DNA of 64,000 bases from Paenibacillus periandrae (GCF_022458865.1 NZ_JAJNMU010000016.1:171125-235124); one strand, 5' to 3'. Shown: positions 1-10,236, numbered from the stretch's first letter. Numbers and translations are program-made. The notes: generated by a model from the letters alone, not told the origin.

Positions 1-441
1 AGGCTTGTAGATAGCTTCGATTTTTTGTTTGGCCTCTTCGGTCCCTGCTTGACTCAATGCTTCGAGCTGTTCTCGCTGAGTTTTTTCCCATTGCATTAGC
101 TTGACGACAGGCTCAGGGATCCATCTTTCGTATTCATCAACAAATTCCTCACCTTGCACAGCCTTCGATCTAACCATATCGATTTTATCCAGCGTTGTAT
201 CTATCAGACCCTTGGCTGAGCTTTGACCCCACTTGGATTTGGCCTCCTGATAGATTAGATCAATCGGATACATATTGGTTGCGACTACCTTGGTCGTATC
301 GGATACAGCCGATTGTAAAGCCATTTCTGCCAGTGATACTTGAATAAATGCAATTAATAATAAAATAAAAGATAAAAATAGCGGCAGAACGAGCGAAGCC
401 TCCAATACAATACCGCCTTCTTCCCTATGAATAAACTTCAC
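1..441 (-). CDS. TadE-like membrane protein, 3' end outside the window
   Basis: Partial gene of at least 147 codons that leaves the window on the left. It starts at GTG 441, four bases after a strong GAGGAGGTG ribosome binding site at 446-454. The N terminus reads KFIHREEGGIVLEASLVLPL followed by a hydrophobic segment, which is the TadE-like signature: a short basic head, a conserved Glu (EAS) and one membrane span of pseudopilin type. The rest is a hydrophilic, charged extracellular part. It is the third TadE/TadG-type gene in a row on this strand, about 80 bases after the previous stop, so it is probably in the same operon. Its role is inferred to be a minor pseudopilin of a Tad/Flp pilus. 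Confidence 0.75.
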   Translation of the reverse strand, partial: MKFIHREEGGIVLEASLVLPLFLSFILLLIAFIQVSLAEMALQSAVSDTTKVVATNMYPIDLIYQEAKSKWGQSSAKGLIDTTLDKIDMVRSKAVQGEEFVDEYERWIPEPVVKLMQWEKTQREQLEALSQAGTEEAKQKIEAIYKP

Positions 442-522
442 TTTTCACCTCCTCAAAACCTCCGTAAAACTACTAAAAGCACTGCTGCCAAAACTGCTTT
501 CTATGTAAGACTTACCCCGCTG

Positions 523-2829
523 CTAGTAAGACATTGCACCTGTTCGTATAAGCTGGCACCGATTCCCATTCACCTCGCAGGGAGACAGCTGTGTTGATCC
601 AAGCATTTTCATAATTCCCGGTAAAAACCACAGCCTTATTGAGGTAGCAGCGGTGCCTGACACATAAGTTGTACTCAATTGTAAATCTTTCCCTGTATTT
701 AATTGAATCAATGCCTGCATGCGAGACATCAGCACCTTATCTCGACTATGAATAAGAAGGAAAATCCGCAAATAATCTTTATAAGTCAAGGTAACGAGAT
801 TGCCCAGCTTTTTAGCCAAAGGAACAGCGTCCCCCTGTACCAGCTTGAGCATATCCAGCTGTGCTTTCACAGCACCTTCAGCCACTGCTGCCAGCAGCAT
901 CAATAAGGGGGATCCTGCATTCATGGCTTGAATATGGGGCTCCAATAAAGCTTCCGCTGTACCCACTGCCAAACGAAAGGCGAACATTTCACCATAGGCC
1001 ATTGAGTAATTGCTCAAGCAGGAGTTACCTCCATACAACAAATATTCGACCTCTTGATTCGTCAACGGATGGCTGCCCGGCTGAGATGCTTCTTTGGACA
1101 CCTTGATGGATCCACTCACATCTTTCTCCAGCCCGAGCGTACGATAATTAAATTTACTTAGTGCATATTCATCTATATAGAACTCATCACGCACATCAGT
1201 CAAAATGGATTCGAACGAAGTAATTAAACTCATTGCACTGTCGTTAGCTTTATCAGCATCTTTGAAATCGAGATTAGGAACAGGCTGGGCCATATTAGCT
1301 TGTTCATTGGTCATCATGTACCCTTGATAATAGCCGACTGATCCTTTCGATGGATCTCCTTGAAGCCGAATATAGCTCTCTTTATAAGGGTCCGATGTTT
1401 GTATCAGACTGCAGCTGCCCATAGCCTTCGTAATCTGATCAAGATAAGGCTGTGCCTTTTTCCTTTGTTCCCGTTTTGAAGTCTTTACACTGTCCCTATT
1501 CTTATTCCGAGCCGCTTCCTTGGGACTTTGCTGGGTAAACAAACCATTCGCTTTTTGCCAAAATGATTCATTGGCTTTATCTGCATTCTGATAGTTTTGT
1601 GCATCAAACAACCAGATACTGCCAAGCTGTGCCTGCAAACCCGAAAATAGTGCCACACTAGACGCTGCTTGAGCTCCATAGTCATCCAGTTCCTGTCTGC
1701 TGATCCTATGTATGTTTTGAAACACCTGATCCGCAGGGTATTCGGACGCACCGGTAGAACTGGAATCTATAGTGCTCAGCTCTGCGTTTAGCTTATCATT
1801 CGCCGTTTTGGCCGCATTCAGCGCTGTTTCGAACTTATCAAGAGAGCTTTTTAAAGCAGTTAAATCTGATGTCGAACGAAGCTTAAGTACGGTGAGCAGG
1901 CTGGCATATTTAATTGTATCTTCCAGTAGCTCCTCCAGATCGCTTACTTTGTAAAACACCTCGTTCAATTGTTCATTGAGCTTGTTTCTGCTTTCAGAAA
2001 GCCCCCGAATCGAATCTGCGGCTCCCGCTCCCGCCTTCGCCAGGGATTCAATGCTTTTATCAATGCTTTTAATTTGCTCCTCGAGATTTTTTAGATGCAT
2101 CTTGGCTTCATTCAGAGACTGCCTGACTTCATCTACGTTATGAATACCCACCTTTTCGCTTAATTTGTTTAAATCTGATAATTGAGTTTTATAAAATGGA
2201 TGCATCGTTTGTGCTTTATGGTACATGCTTTCCCACGCATCCCACGCATCGTCCAGCTTATCATCACGATCCTCAATCCATTTTTCTATCGAAATTGCAT
2301 TTTTTGAAAATTTTTGGGCTTGAGACATTGTGGTGGCAAGGCCCGTCTTTTTAAATTTATCAGCCAGCTCCAAAGCATAAATCATCGGTGCCCGATATTT
2401 CATCTCCTCCAGAACTTGTTTTTTGAACACCTTATGGCTGGCTAATGTATACATCGAAGTTATACTGGAATCAGATTTATCCAAACGATGGTCAATAAAT
2501 TGGAAATATGCCGCCTGGATGGAGCCCGAAAGATTGCCGTCGACAGTTTTAAGAAAAAGTGCTTCCGTTTTTTCCTGTTCCTGATCAAGTGCAAACAAAC
2601 CATAATTGTGCAGCTGCGGGGAAAAGGCCGACAGTACAGAACGAACTCCCGTTTTAACTGCATTTTCAGCTTCCTTCTCGGCAACCTTAATTCTAGAGAA
2701 ATCGATCAGTAATGCACAAAATAAAAACATAGGAACCAAGATCAAAATTAAATACAAGGAGACCGCACCCCGCTGTTCCTTTATCAGCCTCCGCAGCCAC
2801 TTCAAACGCCATACCCCCTTATTATTCAT
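523..2829 (-). CDS. large TadG-like pilus or envelope protein
   Basis: 768 residues. The basic N terminus with the motif EQRGAVSLYLILILVPMFLF (about residues 18-37) is a TadE/TadG-type membrane anchor. A predicted coiled coil follows at about residues 210-310, rich in Lys, Glu and Leu heptads (for example LSEKVGIHNVDEVRQSLNEA), then a long hydrophilic domain. A second hydrophobic stretch near residue 640 (AGSPLLMLLAAVAEGAVKAQL) may be a membrane-proximal helix. The start overlaps the stop of the upstream gene by 8 bases, so translation is probably coupled. Much longer than usual TadG proteins and without a recognisable von Willebrand domain, so the family call rests on the N terminus and on context. 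Confidence 0.7.
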   Translation of the reverse strand: MNNKGVWRLKWLRRLIKEQRGAVSLYLILILVPMFLFCALLIDFSRIKVAEKEAENAVKTGVRSVLSAFSPQLHNYGLFALDQEQEKTEALFLKTVDGNLSGSIQAAYFQFIDHRLDKSDSSITSMYTLASHKVFKKQVLEEMKYRAPMIYALELADKFKKTGLATTMSQAQKFSKNAISIEKWIEDRDDKLDDAWDAWESMYHKAQTMHPFYKTQLSDLNKLSEKVGIHNVDEVRQSLNEAKMHLKNLEEQIKSIDKSIESLAKAGAGAADSIRGLSESRNKLNEQLNEVFYKVSDLEELLEDTIKYASLLTVLKLRSTSDLTALKSSLDKFETALNAAKTANDKLNAELSTIDSSSTGASEYPADQVFQNIHRISRQELDDYGAQAASSVALFSGLQAQLGSIWLFDAQNYQNADKANESFWQKANGLFTQQSPKEAARNKNRDSVKTSKREQRKKAQPYLDQITKAMGSCSLIQTSDPYKESYIRLQGDPSKGSVGYYQGYMMTNEQANMAQPVPNLDFKDADKANDSAMSLITSFESILTDVRDEFYIDEYALSKFNYRTLGLEKDVSGSIKVSKEASQPGSHPLTNQEVEYLLYGGNSCLSNYSMAYGEMFAFRLAVGTAEALLEPHIQAMNAGSPLLMLLAAVAEGAVKAQLDMLKLVQGDAVPLAKKLGNLVTLTYKDYLRIFLLIHSRDKVLMSRMQALIQLNTGKDLQLSTTYVSGTAATSIRLWFLPGIMKMLGSTQLSPCEVNGNRCQLIRTGAMSY

Positions 2830-3874
2830 GGATAACTATAACGATACCTTTGCGCTGAAGCTCTTGTCTAAAGCTGGCCGAGAGCGTCACCGTGTCTCTG
2901 CTGGATTGTTTAAAGAAGTGCCAGACGACCCCCTTGATCTGGGTACCCTCTTGCAGCAGCTCCGCATCCTTAGGCATTTGGACTTGTCGAAGCTGACTTT
3001 CATTAAAGGTGTAAAAGGCTTGATGTGCAACCTGATTGGCATCCAAGGCGTCTACTTGACGCTCCGTTGCAGCATTTACCCTGACTGTCTCGGCCTTTCC
3101 GTTGACAAGCGTTTGTAAGTATTTAACTGCAGTCGCATGACTATTGATGACAGCACGAGGTTCAGGAACTGAGGTGGGCTCTATAAAAGTTTCAACCGCA
3201 GCACGTGGTGACAAACGTCCTTTCACTTCACTAATAAATGTTCGTGTCAGATCAATAATACGAATCGATTCTACGGGATCAACCACTTGAGCTTGTGCCG
3301 TGGACTGTACTTCATGGATGAGCAGCTTTTCCGCATATTTAGGTGAATGAAACGGTTTATTGAGATAGACGGACACCTCCCTAAATATGCCGCTGTTGCG
3401 ATATTGCATCTTCCCGTTCCATTCCTTGGAAATCGTAGCACCTACACGACGCAGCTTTTCCTCAGGACTTCGATCTCCACTAGACGCTGTAGTAGGCAGG
3501 GTTACCTGTGAAGCCGCATTGGGAATCAGGAACGCAAATAGATCCGAAATGCTATCACTGTGCAGCCTCCAATACAATCCATCATCCTCACCAACATTAT
3601 AGGCCCCTGTGCTCGTATTCTTCGTACTGTTATCCCATGTAAAAGCAGCACGATCAGCCGCAATCCCTGCAGATTGCTGGGCGGATGAGGACTGAAAGAC
3701 GAATAACGCCAGAAATAAGAGCGACAACGTGCTGAGCAGAATGAGCGGCATCACAAAGCTGGCCTCGATGGTGAAGGTACCACGGGTTTCGCGAAGCAAT
3801 GGCAGCCTGCAAAATCCAAGTATTGGTAATTTCCTTCGTTTTTTTGTAATCATTCCACAATAAATGTGTCCCAC
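2822..3874 (-). CDS. TadE-like pseudopilin-type protein
   Basis: Up to 350 residues. The motif TRGTFTIEASFVMPLILLST at about residues 30-49 is the TadE signature with a following transmembrane helix; the remainder is an exported domain with no cysteine pair or catalytic motif that I recognise. The start is uncertain: GTG 3874 or ATG 3853, neither with a good ribosome binding site, and a stop codon lies directly before the GTG. The gene overlaps the next one by 8 bases. The DNA immediately upstream belongs to a Tn7-like element, so the native 5' end and promoter, and perhaps the upstream tad genes (cpaF, tadB, tadC), may have been displaced. Confidence 0.7.
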   Translation of the reverse strand: MGHIYCGMITKKRRKLPILGFCRLPLLRETRGTFTIEASFVMPLILLSTLSLLFLALFVFQSSSAQQSAGIAADRAAFTWDNSTKNTSTGAYNVGEDDGLYWRLHSDSISDLFAFLIPNAASQVTLPTTASSGDRSPEEKLRRVGATISKEWNGKMQYRNSGIFREVSVYLNKPFHSPKYAEKLLIHEVQSTAQAQVVDPVESIRIIDLTRTFISEVKGRLSPRAAVETFIEPTSVPEPRAVINSHATAVKYLQTLVNGKAETVRVNAATERQVDALDANQVAHQAFYTFNESQLRQVQMPKDAELLQEGTQIKGVVWHFFKQSSRDTVTLSASFRQELQRKGIVIVIHE

Positions 3875-3938
3875 TTATTTGGGATTAAGCGAATCTGAAT
3901 CAGATTTGATTGTGTTAGATTGATTAGTTGTTGATTCA

Positions 3939-4075
3939 GGAAATTAAAGATTGTTACCCAAAACCCAGTAAATGCTAGGTCCATAAATAATATTTATAAG
4001 CTATTAAGTTCGTTAGTATGTTGAACTCTCCAAGCCAACACGCTGAAAAATCGGAAATTAAAGTTCGTTACTAGT
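3939..4075 (+). repeat. three direct repeats, probable TnsB binding sites of a Tn7-like left end
   Basis: Three related sites in the same orientation: 3939-3958 (GGAAATTAAAGATTGTTACC), 3999-4018 (AGCTATTAAGTTCGTTAGTA) and 4053-4072 (GGAAATTAAAGTTCGTTACT). They are spaced about 60 and 54 bases apart in a gene-free stretch beyond the tniQ stop. Tn7 left ends carry three spaced TnsB sites over about 150 bases, and this layout fits. The outer tip may be the TGTGTCCCA near 3864, but I could not identify a matching right tip. Confidence 0.5.
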
Positions 4076-4188
4076 GTTTACTATTGTAACCAATTAAACA
4101 AAAATTGCCAAATATATTACATTTTTTTGTTCATTTTATGAATAATATCTTTGGTTTCACGATGTTTTTTACAAAATAAACATAAAAT

Positions 4189-4209
4189 GGAGCTGCTCGC
4201 GGCAACTCC
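4189..4209 (-). terminator. hairpin terminator after tniQ
   Basis: On the minus strand GGAGTTGC-CGCGA-GCAGCTCC forms an 8-bp stem with one G-T wobble, followed by ATTTTAT, about 20 bases after the tniQ stop. The uridine tract is short, so termination is likely but not certain. Confidence 0.5.
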
Positions 4210-4229
4210 ACACAAAATTTTGTTATACT

Positions 4230-5804
4230 CTAAACATTCTTAATTTTTGATTTAGAGAAATACTTTTTGGGTGGAAAGTTTTCTTTTGTCCATTCCTTAT
4301 CATGTTTTATCATATAGTCATAACTTGATTTTCCAATAGCTAAACTTAGTTGAGTCAGATTAATATCACTATTCTCGGCTATAATCTTCAATGACTTTTC
4401 TCTGAGATCATTTATTCTAGAGTAAGAATATTTTTCACCACTTGTCAATTTTAGCAATACATCTATATCATTACCATTTTCTGTGTAAATTTGAAGATAT
4501 TTTTTTACAGTTGTAGGGGCACATCTTAACGCACTTGCTACATACTTATATTCTCTATGTTGAGAGTATAATTGGATTAGTTTTCCAAACCATTCCTTAC
4601 TTCTACTGTTCCAATACTTCCCTTTTAAGGAGTCTACATTTTTTCTGATTTCATCGGGACTTTTGAAGATTGTTATTTTAGAAAATCCGCCCTCATCATC
4701 TGTACTGAAACCAATTTTACATTTTGCACATGTATATTTGCGCATAAAAACCTGCTTCTTTTTATCAAAAAATCTTTTGTAAGTGTTAAACTTTTGGTCA
4801 CAATTTTTGTTTGGGCATTTATAGTAGGTTAAATCCCACGGAGGTAAATTAGAAACTATCACCGGTAATGGATTCAAAATAAAATTTTCTGCACTTCCAG
4901 TAAAAAACCTCATATTTAATATTTGCATCAGAAGCGAGTTTTGCTTAACACCTAAACTACTCAGCGAAAAGGTCATCACACTTGACTCTGTTGTGATACC
5001 TATTTCCTTTAAATTGTTCTCACCGAAATGGGAATTGATCAAAATTCGATATTTTTCATCTTCAAATACCCCCTTTTTCCGCAACAAATTATTAGCTAGT
5101 GCATAATGTAGGTTTTTACTTCTAAGTACTTCAATATTAAGTAACCCTAACTTATTTGAGAAGAGAAACACTATATCATCAAGAATTTTTATCTTTAAGT
5201 CAGAAGTTCTACTAACCTCATTTCTGTACTCAATTAATAGAGCGCCACAACTGGTACATGATGGTTTTATTAATAACTGATTCCTCTTTGTATTATTGGC
5301 AAGAGGCATTTTACAACAGGGACAATTTGAGATTAAATTCACGTGGTGTATTTTGCAAATATCCATTTTTTGTATTTGGTGAATCCTATGAACATAGGTA
5401 ACACCATACATATTATAATCATCATATGCACACTTTGGACAATAATTAATTTCACTTGACACAATGAGATTTTGCCCAACCAATAACGGGTCATTAGTTT
5501 CAGAGTGATCCATTATTTGGGTTGCATTTTGAATATCTGATTCTTCTAAAAATAGACAAACTAATGGTAAATACGAATGCTGCATTAGAAATTCAGCCAA
5601 AACGTAGGAGTTTTCACCTGGGATTTTATTAAGCATATCGCCAATATTTTTTGGAAATACAGCATTAAAACCAGAGCGAATGCCGAATAATTCCTTATAC
5701 ATCAGGTCAAAATGAATGCTCCCTCTCGCTTTATAATGCCTGTAAACAATATTTCGAATATCCTCATCTGGTAGTGGTGGCGGTAATACGAAGTGTGAAA
5801 GCAA
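4230..5804 (-). CDS. tniQ: TniQ/TnsD-family target selector of a Tn7-like element
   Basis: 524 residues, the length of a TnsD-type protein rather than a short TniQ. The N-terminal TniQ domain begins with LPPPLPDEDIRNIVYR. A zinc-binding module follows with C122-x2-C125, H139-x2-H142, C150-x2-H153 and C161-P-C163-C164. The remaining part ends in a likely DNA-binding region. In the Tn7 family this protein recognises the attachment site and recruits TnsC and TnsAB. It starts at TTG 5804 behind a GAGG. It lies last in tnsA-tnsB-tnsC-tniQ but is separated from tnsC by about 560 bases, so it may have its own promoter. A second, clearly homologous protein is encoded at 23020-24444. Confidence 0.85.
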   Translation of the reverse strand: MLSHFVLPPPLPDEDIRNIVYRHYKARGSIHFDLMYKELFGIRSGFNAVFPKNIGDMLNKIPGENSYVLAEFLMQHSYLPLVCLFLEESDIQNATQIMDHSETNDPLLVGQNLIVSSEINYCPKCAYDDYNMYGVTYVHRIHQIQKMDICKIHHVNLISNCPCCKMPLANNTKRNQLLIKPSCTSCGALLIEYRNEVSRTSDLKIKILDDIVFLFSNKLGLLNIEVLRSKNLHYALANNLLRKKGVFEDEKYRILINSHFGENNLKEIGITTESSVMTFSLSSLGVKQNSLLMQILNMRFFTGSAENFILNPLPVIVSNLPPWDLTYYKCPNKNCDQKFNTYKRFFDKKKQVFMRKYTCAKCKIGFSTDDEGGFSKITIFKSPDEIRKNVDSLKGKYWNSRSKEWFGKLIQLYSQHREYKYVASALRCAPTTVKKYLQIYTENGNDIDVLLKLTSGEKYSYSRINDLREKSLKIIAENSDINLTQLSLAIGKSSYDYMIKHDKEWTKENFPPKKYFSKSKIKNV

Positions 5805-6364
5805 ATCATGACATCCTCATTAAGTTTCTATTTATTATGAACGAATTTTTCCAAGATTATGCAATGTATTTAACTGATTGAACTTATCACTATTTTTTGA
5901 ATCTAAATAGCTATAGAAATGTCATATACCAACTCTGCGATGGTTGATGGGGGCCACATTTCATTGGTCTAGTTTACAATAATGAAGTCCCCGAGCTTCC
6001 AACTACAATGCTCGTATAGTTATTAATTGACTTCAAAAAAAAGTGACTCCTGTTCAGTAAAGTACAGGAATCACCTTTTAAGCAAGATTTTTTCATACAC
6101 CCTGTGTAGGCGGCTCGACAAGCTTTTCTCCTGTCCTCAAGCTGTTGTACGATCACTTTCGCATCTTTAACGTCATTCTTCGTGGGTGGACTCACCACTC
6201 CATATTTTACTTGCTTTTCTCATAGAAAATGAGAAGGTTAAACCAGCCAGTGGTGACGCCCCTCACTCAATAAAAACCCTGGGGTCTTAAATATTGCTTA
6301 TGAGATTGCCAATACTACTCATTCACTAAACATGTTCAATCTAGATATTCCTGACTTATGTACT
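5805..6364. other. intergenic region between tnsC and tniQ
   Basis: About 560 bases without a gene I can defend. It holds a strong minus-strand terminator (6035-6074). A 74-codon open frame at 5974-6198 runs straight through that terminator and has no recognisable homology. The tniQ promoter is presumably between 5805 and 6034. Confidence 0.5.
6035..6074 (-). terminator. intrinsic terminator downstream of tnsC
   Basis: Minus-strand hairpin GTGATTCCTGT / ACAGGAGTCAC with one internal mismatch and a 10-base loop, followed by eight uridines (A-run at 6035-6042 on the plus strand). It would end the tnsABC transcript before tniQ. Confidence 0.7.
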
Positions 6365-8041
6365 TTATATACTACCGATTTTCAAAGTACTTTCACTAAT
6401 TTCAGCATGCAACTTTTGTACATCAGGTTTATTTCTTCTATTTTCACCTGATCTCTGCTTACGTTCTACTTTCGATTTTATTTTCGTATAAGCCTGAAAT
6501 GCTGCGTTTTTTAATTCAGGAAGCAGAATGCTTTTGTTCCCCTCGATTAATGATTTTACAATCAAATCAGCCTGATGTGCAGGAACCTGGGCTTCCATTA
6601 ACCATTTAGTTGCTTCATATGCAACATCTACTTCATCCTTTGAGTTGCTATCAGATTCGGCTTTTGCAGCAGTAAACTGTTTCTTAGCTAATTCTGATAA
6701 AGCCCTATCAAAAAACTTATCAATTTTCAAATCCCTAATATAAATATCTTTTAAAGACTCAAGCTTTGCATAATCATTTAGTTTGAGCGCTAATAGTACT
6801 GGCTTTAGTGCACACAATTCGTTATCAATTACATCTCGGATGATTTGAGGAGTTAGAAACTCTGTTTCATTATTGATAGCCCTCCACTGAGCAACCATAA
6901 ATAGCTTAATAGCGATATCCGTAACTCCCTGGGAGTATTCATACATAGCATGATTTAACAAATCATCTATTTCAATTGGGTTACGAGTCCACTGATACTT
7001 CCATAATGCAGTTAGAAAAATTTCCCACTCCATACCAGTTGCGGAATCGAATGGTGCATCAAGAGGTCGGAATTCCATTCGCTCCCAAAATACAACTCCA
7101 AAATGCTCACAAGCCCTACGAAGCTGTCGAAACTCTTTTGATAACATTTCCCAAGCTTTGTTGGTTCCAATCAGCACAACTGGAATACCCAGCATATTTT
7201 TTAACGTCACAAAAAAATTAAGCATATGCTCTTCTACATCCGTATTTCCACTTAGATGTTGAATCTCATCAATGATTAAAACACCAATCATGTACGTCGC
7301 ACACATTTGAGCCATGACAGGGATCATTTGTTCGACAGTACCCTTAATAATAAATTTATCATAGTGTTCATCTCCAACAAGGTCTTTTAGAACTTGAAAG
7401 AAATTTAGGCATAATGCTTTAATCGAACCCTTAGGTGGGCATTCCAGTTTTAACCAAACTATCTGCGTTGAGTTGATATTTCGTCCTTTATATTGACCAT
7501 GTCGAATAACCTGAGCAGGATACATTGTCATTAGGATGTTATTTATCGCTGTTGTCTTCCCCATCCCAGAGACCCCGATTATTGATAACCCTCCTCCTGA
7601 AGTCTTATAGGATTTATTATCAAATGAAACGGTTTGAGAAGTTTTCTTTGATTGCTCAAATGCCTCCATCGCCTTGGCGACATTATCGGCTGCCTCATTT
7701 CGTATTCTAACACCATTCACTGTGAGAGGATTTCGGTCAACATAACCATCACGTATCAAGATAGACAGGCTCTGCTCTATACGTAGATGGTTTTCTAGGG
7801 GTTGAACGAGCCGCGGGAGATCGTAAATACAATGAAGCCTAAGTATTGTGTTCTTTGATCTATCCCGCTCATGGAAAGAAACTTTCTTGGTCAGTTTCTT
7901 GATTACTATAGGAACATCGTGTATTGACTGAAGGGCTTCGATTAAAGGGTTGTCACGATATTTAGCAATCTCTGTTCTTCTATAAGAAGCCACAACATCT
8001 TCACCTCTAAGAAATGAAAGTCGTTCTCCAAAAACATCCAT
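6365..8041 (-). CDS. tnsC: TnsC-like AAA+ ATPase of a Tn7-like transposon
   Basis: 558 residues from ATG 8041, which has GAGGTG six bases upstream; a GTG nine bases further out lies inside that ribosome binding site and is less likely. Walker A is GVSGMGKTT at about 156-164 and Walker B is VLIIDE at about 254-259, followed by IQHLSG, as in TnsC/TniB regulators. TnsC forms ATP-dependent filaments on target DNA and links the target selector to the TnsAB transposase. At about 560 residues it is full length for Tn7-type TnsC and longer than the short TnsC of CRISPR-associated elements. It begins 17 bases after the tnsB stop and is presumably co-transcribed with it. Confidence 0.9.
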   Translation of the reverse strand: MDVFGERLSFLRGEDVVASYRRTEIAKYRDNPLIEALQSIHDVPIVIKKLTKKVSFHERDRSKNTILRLHCIYDLPRLVQPLENHLRIEQSLSILIRDGYVDRNPLTVNGVRIRNEAADNVAKAMEAFEQSKKTSQTVSFDNKSYKTSGGGLSIIGVSGMGKTTAINNILMTMYPAQVIRHGQYKGRNINSTQIVWLKLECPPKGSIKALCLNFFQVLKDLVGDEHYDKFIIKGTVEQMIPVMAQMCATYMIGVLIIDEIQHLSGNTDVEEHMLNFFVTLKNMLGIPVVLIGTNKAWEMLSKEFRQLRRACEHFGVVFWERMEFRPLDAPFDSATGMEWEIFLTALWKYQWTRNPIEIDDLLNHAMYEYSQGVTDIAIKLFMVAQWRAINNETEFLTPQIIRDVIDNELCALKPVLLALKLNDYAKLESLKDIYIRDLKIDKFFDRALSELAKKQFTAAKAESDSNSKDEVDVAYEATKWLMEAQVPAHQADLIVKSLIEGNKSILLPELKNAAFQAYTKIKSKVERKQRSGENRRNKPDVQKLHAEISESTLKIGSI

Positions 8042-8058
8042 ACTATTCACCTCGTCTT

Positions 8059-10236
8059 TTACTGTCTCTGCGCCGCTAGTAAAGCTTGAATCCTAGAATT
8101 TCCTAAGTTTTGATTCACCGGAGCTTTCGAAATTTCCTCTGGCGGTTCTTCGGAGCAATTACGTTGAACTTCTTGCAGTTCACTGTTATCGTCAGACAGG
8201 AAATTTTCGGTTAAACGCATTATTTCCTTTTCTAAGGCTGTACGTTCCGCGATACCGTCAATTAGCTTGGCATTGCTTAACCCACTTTCTGGTTTAAGTG
8301 CTTTTGCCATTTCAACAATAATATCTCTGCGGTAATCCTTCTCAGCTTCCGCTTGCTCTTCAATTGGCCTATATTGTTCTCGTTCAAGTCCAAGAACTTC
8401 TTGAATATGCTGGTATTCATCCCATGACTTATCAAGAGTACTAGGATCCGAATTGATCATTCTGAGTTCAAGGTAACCGTCTCCATTATCTCCTTTTAAT
8501 ACGACTTTATCTCTAACTCTGGGATCATATGCGATGTTTAACTTTTTTCCGATACGTGGATTACCGTCTACGAACCACCCTTCACGTATAGCCTGTTCGC
8601 AGCTAAAATGTAGTCCCTTAAATTTAATGCCCAAATTCGTAATTCTTCCTGTCTCGGTTGGTAAAAGATTAATTTTTAAGGTTTCTTCATCGAAACTTCT
8701 GAAACAGTGCCCTTTACGTTTCATCCCCCACTCTAGTAACTCACGTGGAATAGGCTTCACACCATCAGCAATCATATCGTCATCTAGAGAATAACCTTCC
8801 ATATAATGAATGTTGTTATGCCAAATGGCTAAATCATACATGATCTGTGAAAATTCTTTAAGTGTTAATACGGCCTTTGTTCTAGGGTCTGGATCCCCTC
8901 TACGCCGCATTTCAATTGAAACTTCTCCCGGCAATCTAGAAATGGCTTCGACATTATAAACATTAAAAAAGCTTTCAACCAGCGCTTTCCAATCTGCGCG
9001 ATACGGAGCCATGTACTCAATATCTACACCAAGAATATTTCGGAGGCCTGTAATTTTTGTATTTAACAATTCACCTCTATCTGCAGTAAATTGTCGAGGT
9101 AAGCAAGCTAATGACCACTCTTCTGGCATGATTATCATGCCACTCCGTTGACATAGATCTACTTTTGATGAACCTGTATTATAGATGGCCATGGCAGCCC
9201 CGATGTAGGATCTCTCAAACCCTATGTAAATTCCTGCAATGTAGTGACTAAACAAATCAATCACAGAATAAATTACTGGCCTTCCAATGGGTAGGTAAGA
9301 GCGATAGCTACTTGCCAGATAAGTATCTGCTATAGTTGAGTCAATATGAAATATGGAACCTGGAATCAATGCTTGTTTCGTTTGATTCCCAATTTTAGCT
9401 CTCTTATCCAGATTGTGCCTCCGATCACCAATCAGGGCTAGTGAAGTACCAATAAAGTTTGCATTTTTAAATTTATTAACGTGGTAATAAAACGTTTTAA
9501 ACAAAGGTCGTTCTTCTTCAGGTAAGAGAATCGGTTTGGTTTGACCATTGTTTTCCTCATAATGACTAATATAATAGGTTCTAAGCATTTTTTTAAAGGC
9601 TTTCCTCAATGAAAGCTTTTCTCTAAGGTGGAATTGTTTATATGCAATCAACATATCTTTATGAATGGTTGCATCTGTATTAACTCCGACTTTTTCAGGT
9701 TCAAGCTTTGTAATTTTACGTTTTCGGCCTCGTTTTTTTGTGGTTTCAGTAGCCAACTTATCACTACCAGGTCCCCCACAGTTGTCGTATCGATTAAGTA
9801 ATCCTATTTTTAGCTTCCCTGATTTCCAATATCTTTTTAGCAGCCGATGCAACTTAGGAATAGAATATAAAGACTTGGCTTTGAGTTCCGTTACCATTGG
9901 TCCGCGATACTCGCTCATGAAGATATATGGTTCATTTTCAAGGTACTCCTTCAGGTAGTTCCAGGATTCATCTATCTCTCTTTTTCTTTCATCAGGTAAG
10001 AGATCGTATGATTTCTTTTCTACTTCTGAGATATACTTGACAATTCGTGCTTCACCATTTGTTAGTGCTTTTGTCACATCCTCTATCGAGCGTTCAAATG
10101 AAAAGTCATCCTTATTTAAATCAATCACATGCATGCGATCAGTTTTATGCTCTAAATATAGTATGCGTTCGAAAACTGAATTATCTGCTTCAAATGGTGC
10201 CCATTGAACAACTTGATTAATACTCACAAATTGCAT
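8059..10236 (-). CDS. tnsB: TnsB-like DDE transposase
   Basis: 725 residues with a rve-type integrase core. The catalytic triad is visible: D299 in FHIDSTIAD, D386 in FTADRGE and E421 in WKALVESFF, with spacings of 86 and 35 residues as in the TnsB/MuA group. The N-terminal part, with a basic KKRGRKRKITK stretch at about 167-177, should bind the end repeats; the C-terminal tail probably contacts TnsC. TnsB joins the 3' ends of the element to the target. ATG 10236 follows GAGAGGG. The tnsA stop lies 14 bases upstream, so the genes form an operon. Confidence 0.92.
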   Translation of the reverse strand: MQFVSINQVVQWAPFEADNSVFERILYLEHKTDRMHVIDLNKDDFSFERSIEDVTKALTNGEARIVKYISEVEKKSYDLLPDERKREIDESWNYLKEYLENEPYIFMSEYRGPMVTELKAKSLYSIPKLHRLLKRYWKSGKLKIGLLNRYDNCGGPGSDKLATETTKKRGRKRKITKLEPEKVGVNTDATIHKDMLIAYKQFHLREKLSLRKAFKKMLRTYYISHYEENNGQTKPILLPEEERPLFKTFYYHVNKFKNANFIGTSLALIGDRRHNLDKRAKIGNQTKQALIPGSIFHIDSTIADTYLASSYRSYLPIGRPVIYSVIDLFSHYIAGIYIGFERSYIGAAMAIYNTGSSKVDLCQRSGMIIMPEEWSLACLPRQFTADRGELLNTKITGLRNILGVDIEYMAPYRADWKALVESFFNVYNVEAISRLPGEVSIEMRRRGDPDPRTKAVLTLKEFSQIMYDLAIWHNNIHYMEGYSLDDDMIADGVKPIPRELLEWGMKRKGHCFRSFDEETLKINLLPTETGRITNLGIKFKGLHFSCEQAIREGWFVDGNPRIGKKLNIAYDPRVRDKVVLKGDNGDGYLELRMINSDPSTLDKSWDEYQHIQEVLGLEREQYRPIEEQAEAEKDYRRDIIVEMAKALKPESGLSNAKLIDGIAERTALEKEIMRLTENFLSDDNSELQEVQRNCSEEPPEEISKAPVNQNLGNSRIQALLAAQRQ

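Noticed and set aside
5974..6198. 74-codon minus-strand frame between tniQ and tnsC
   Set aside because: It runs through a strong terminator hairpin and has no ribosome binding site or family.
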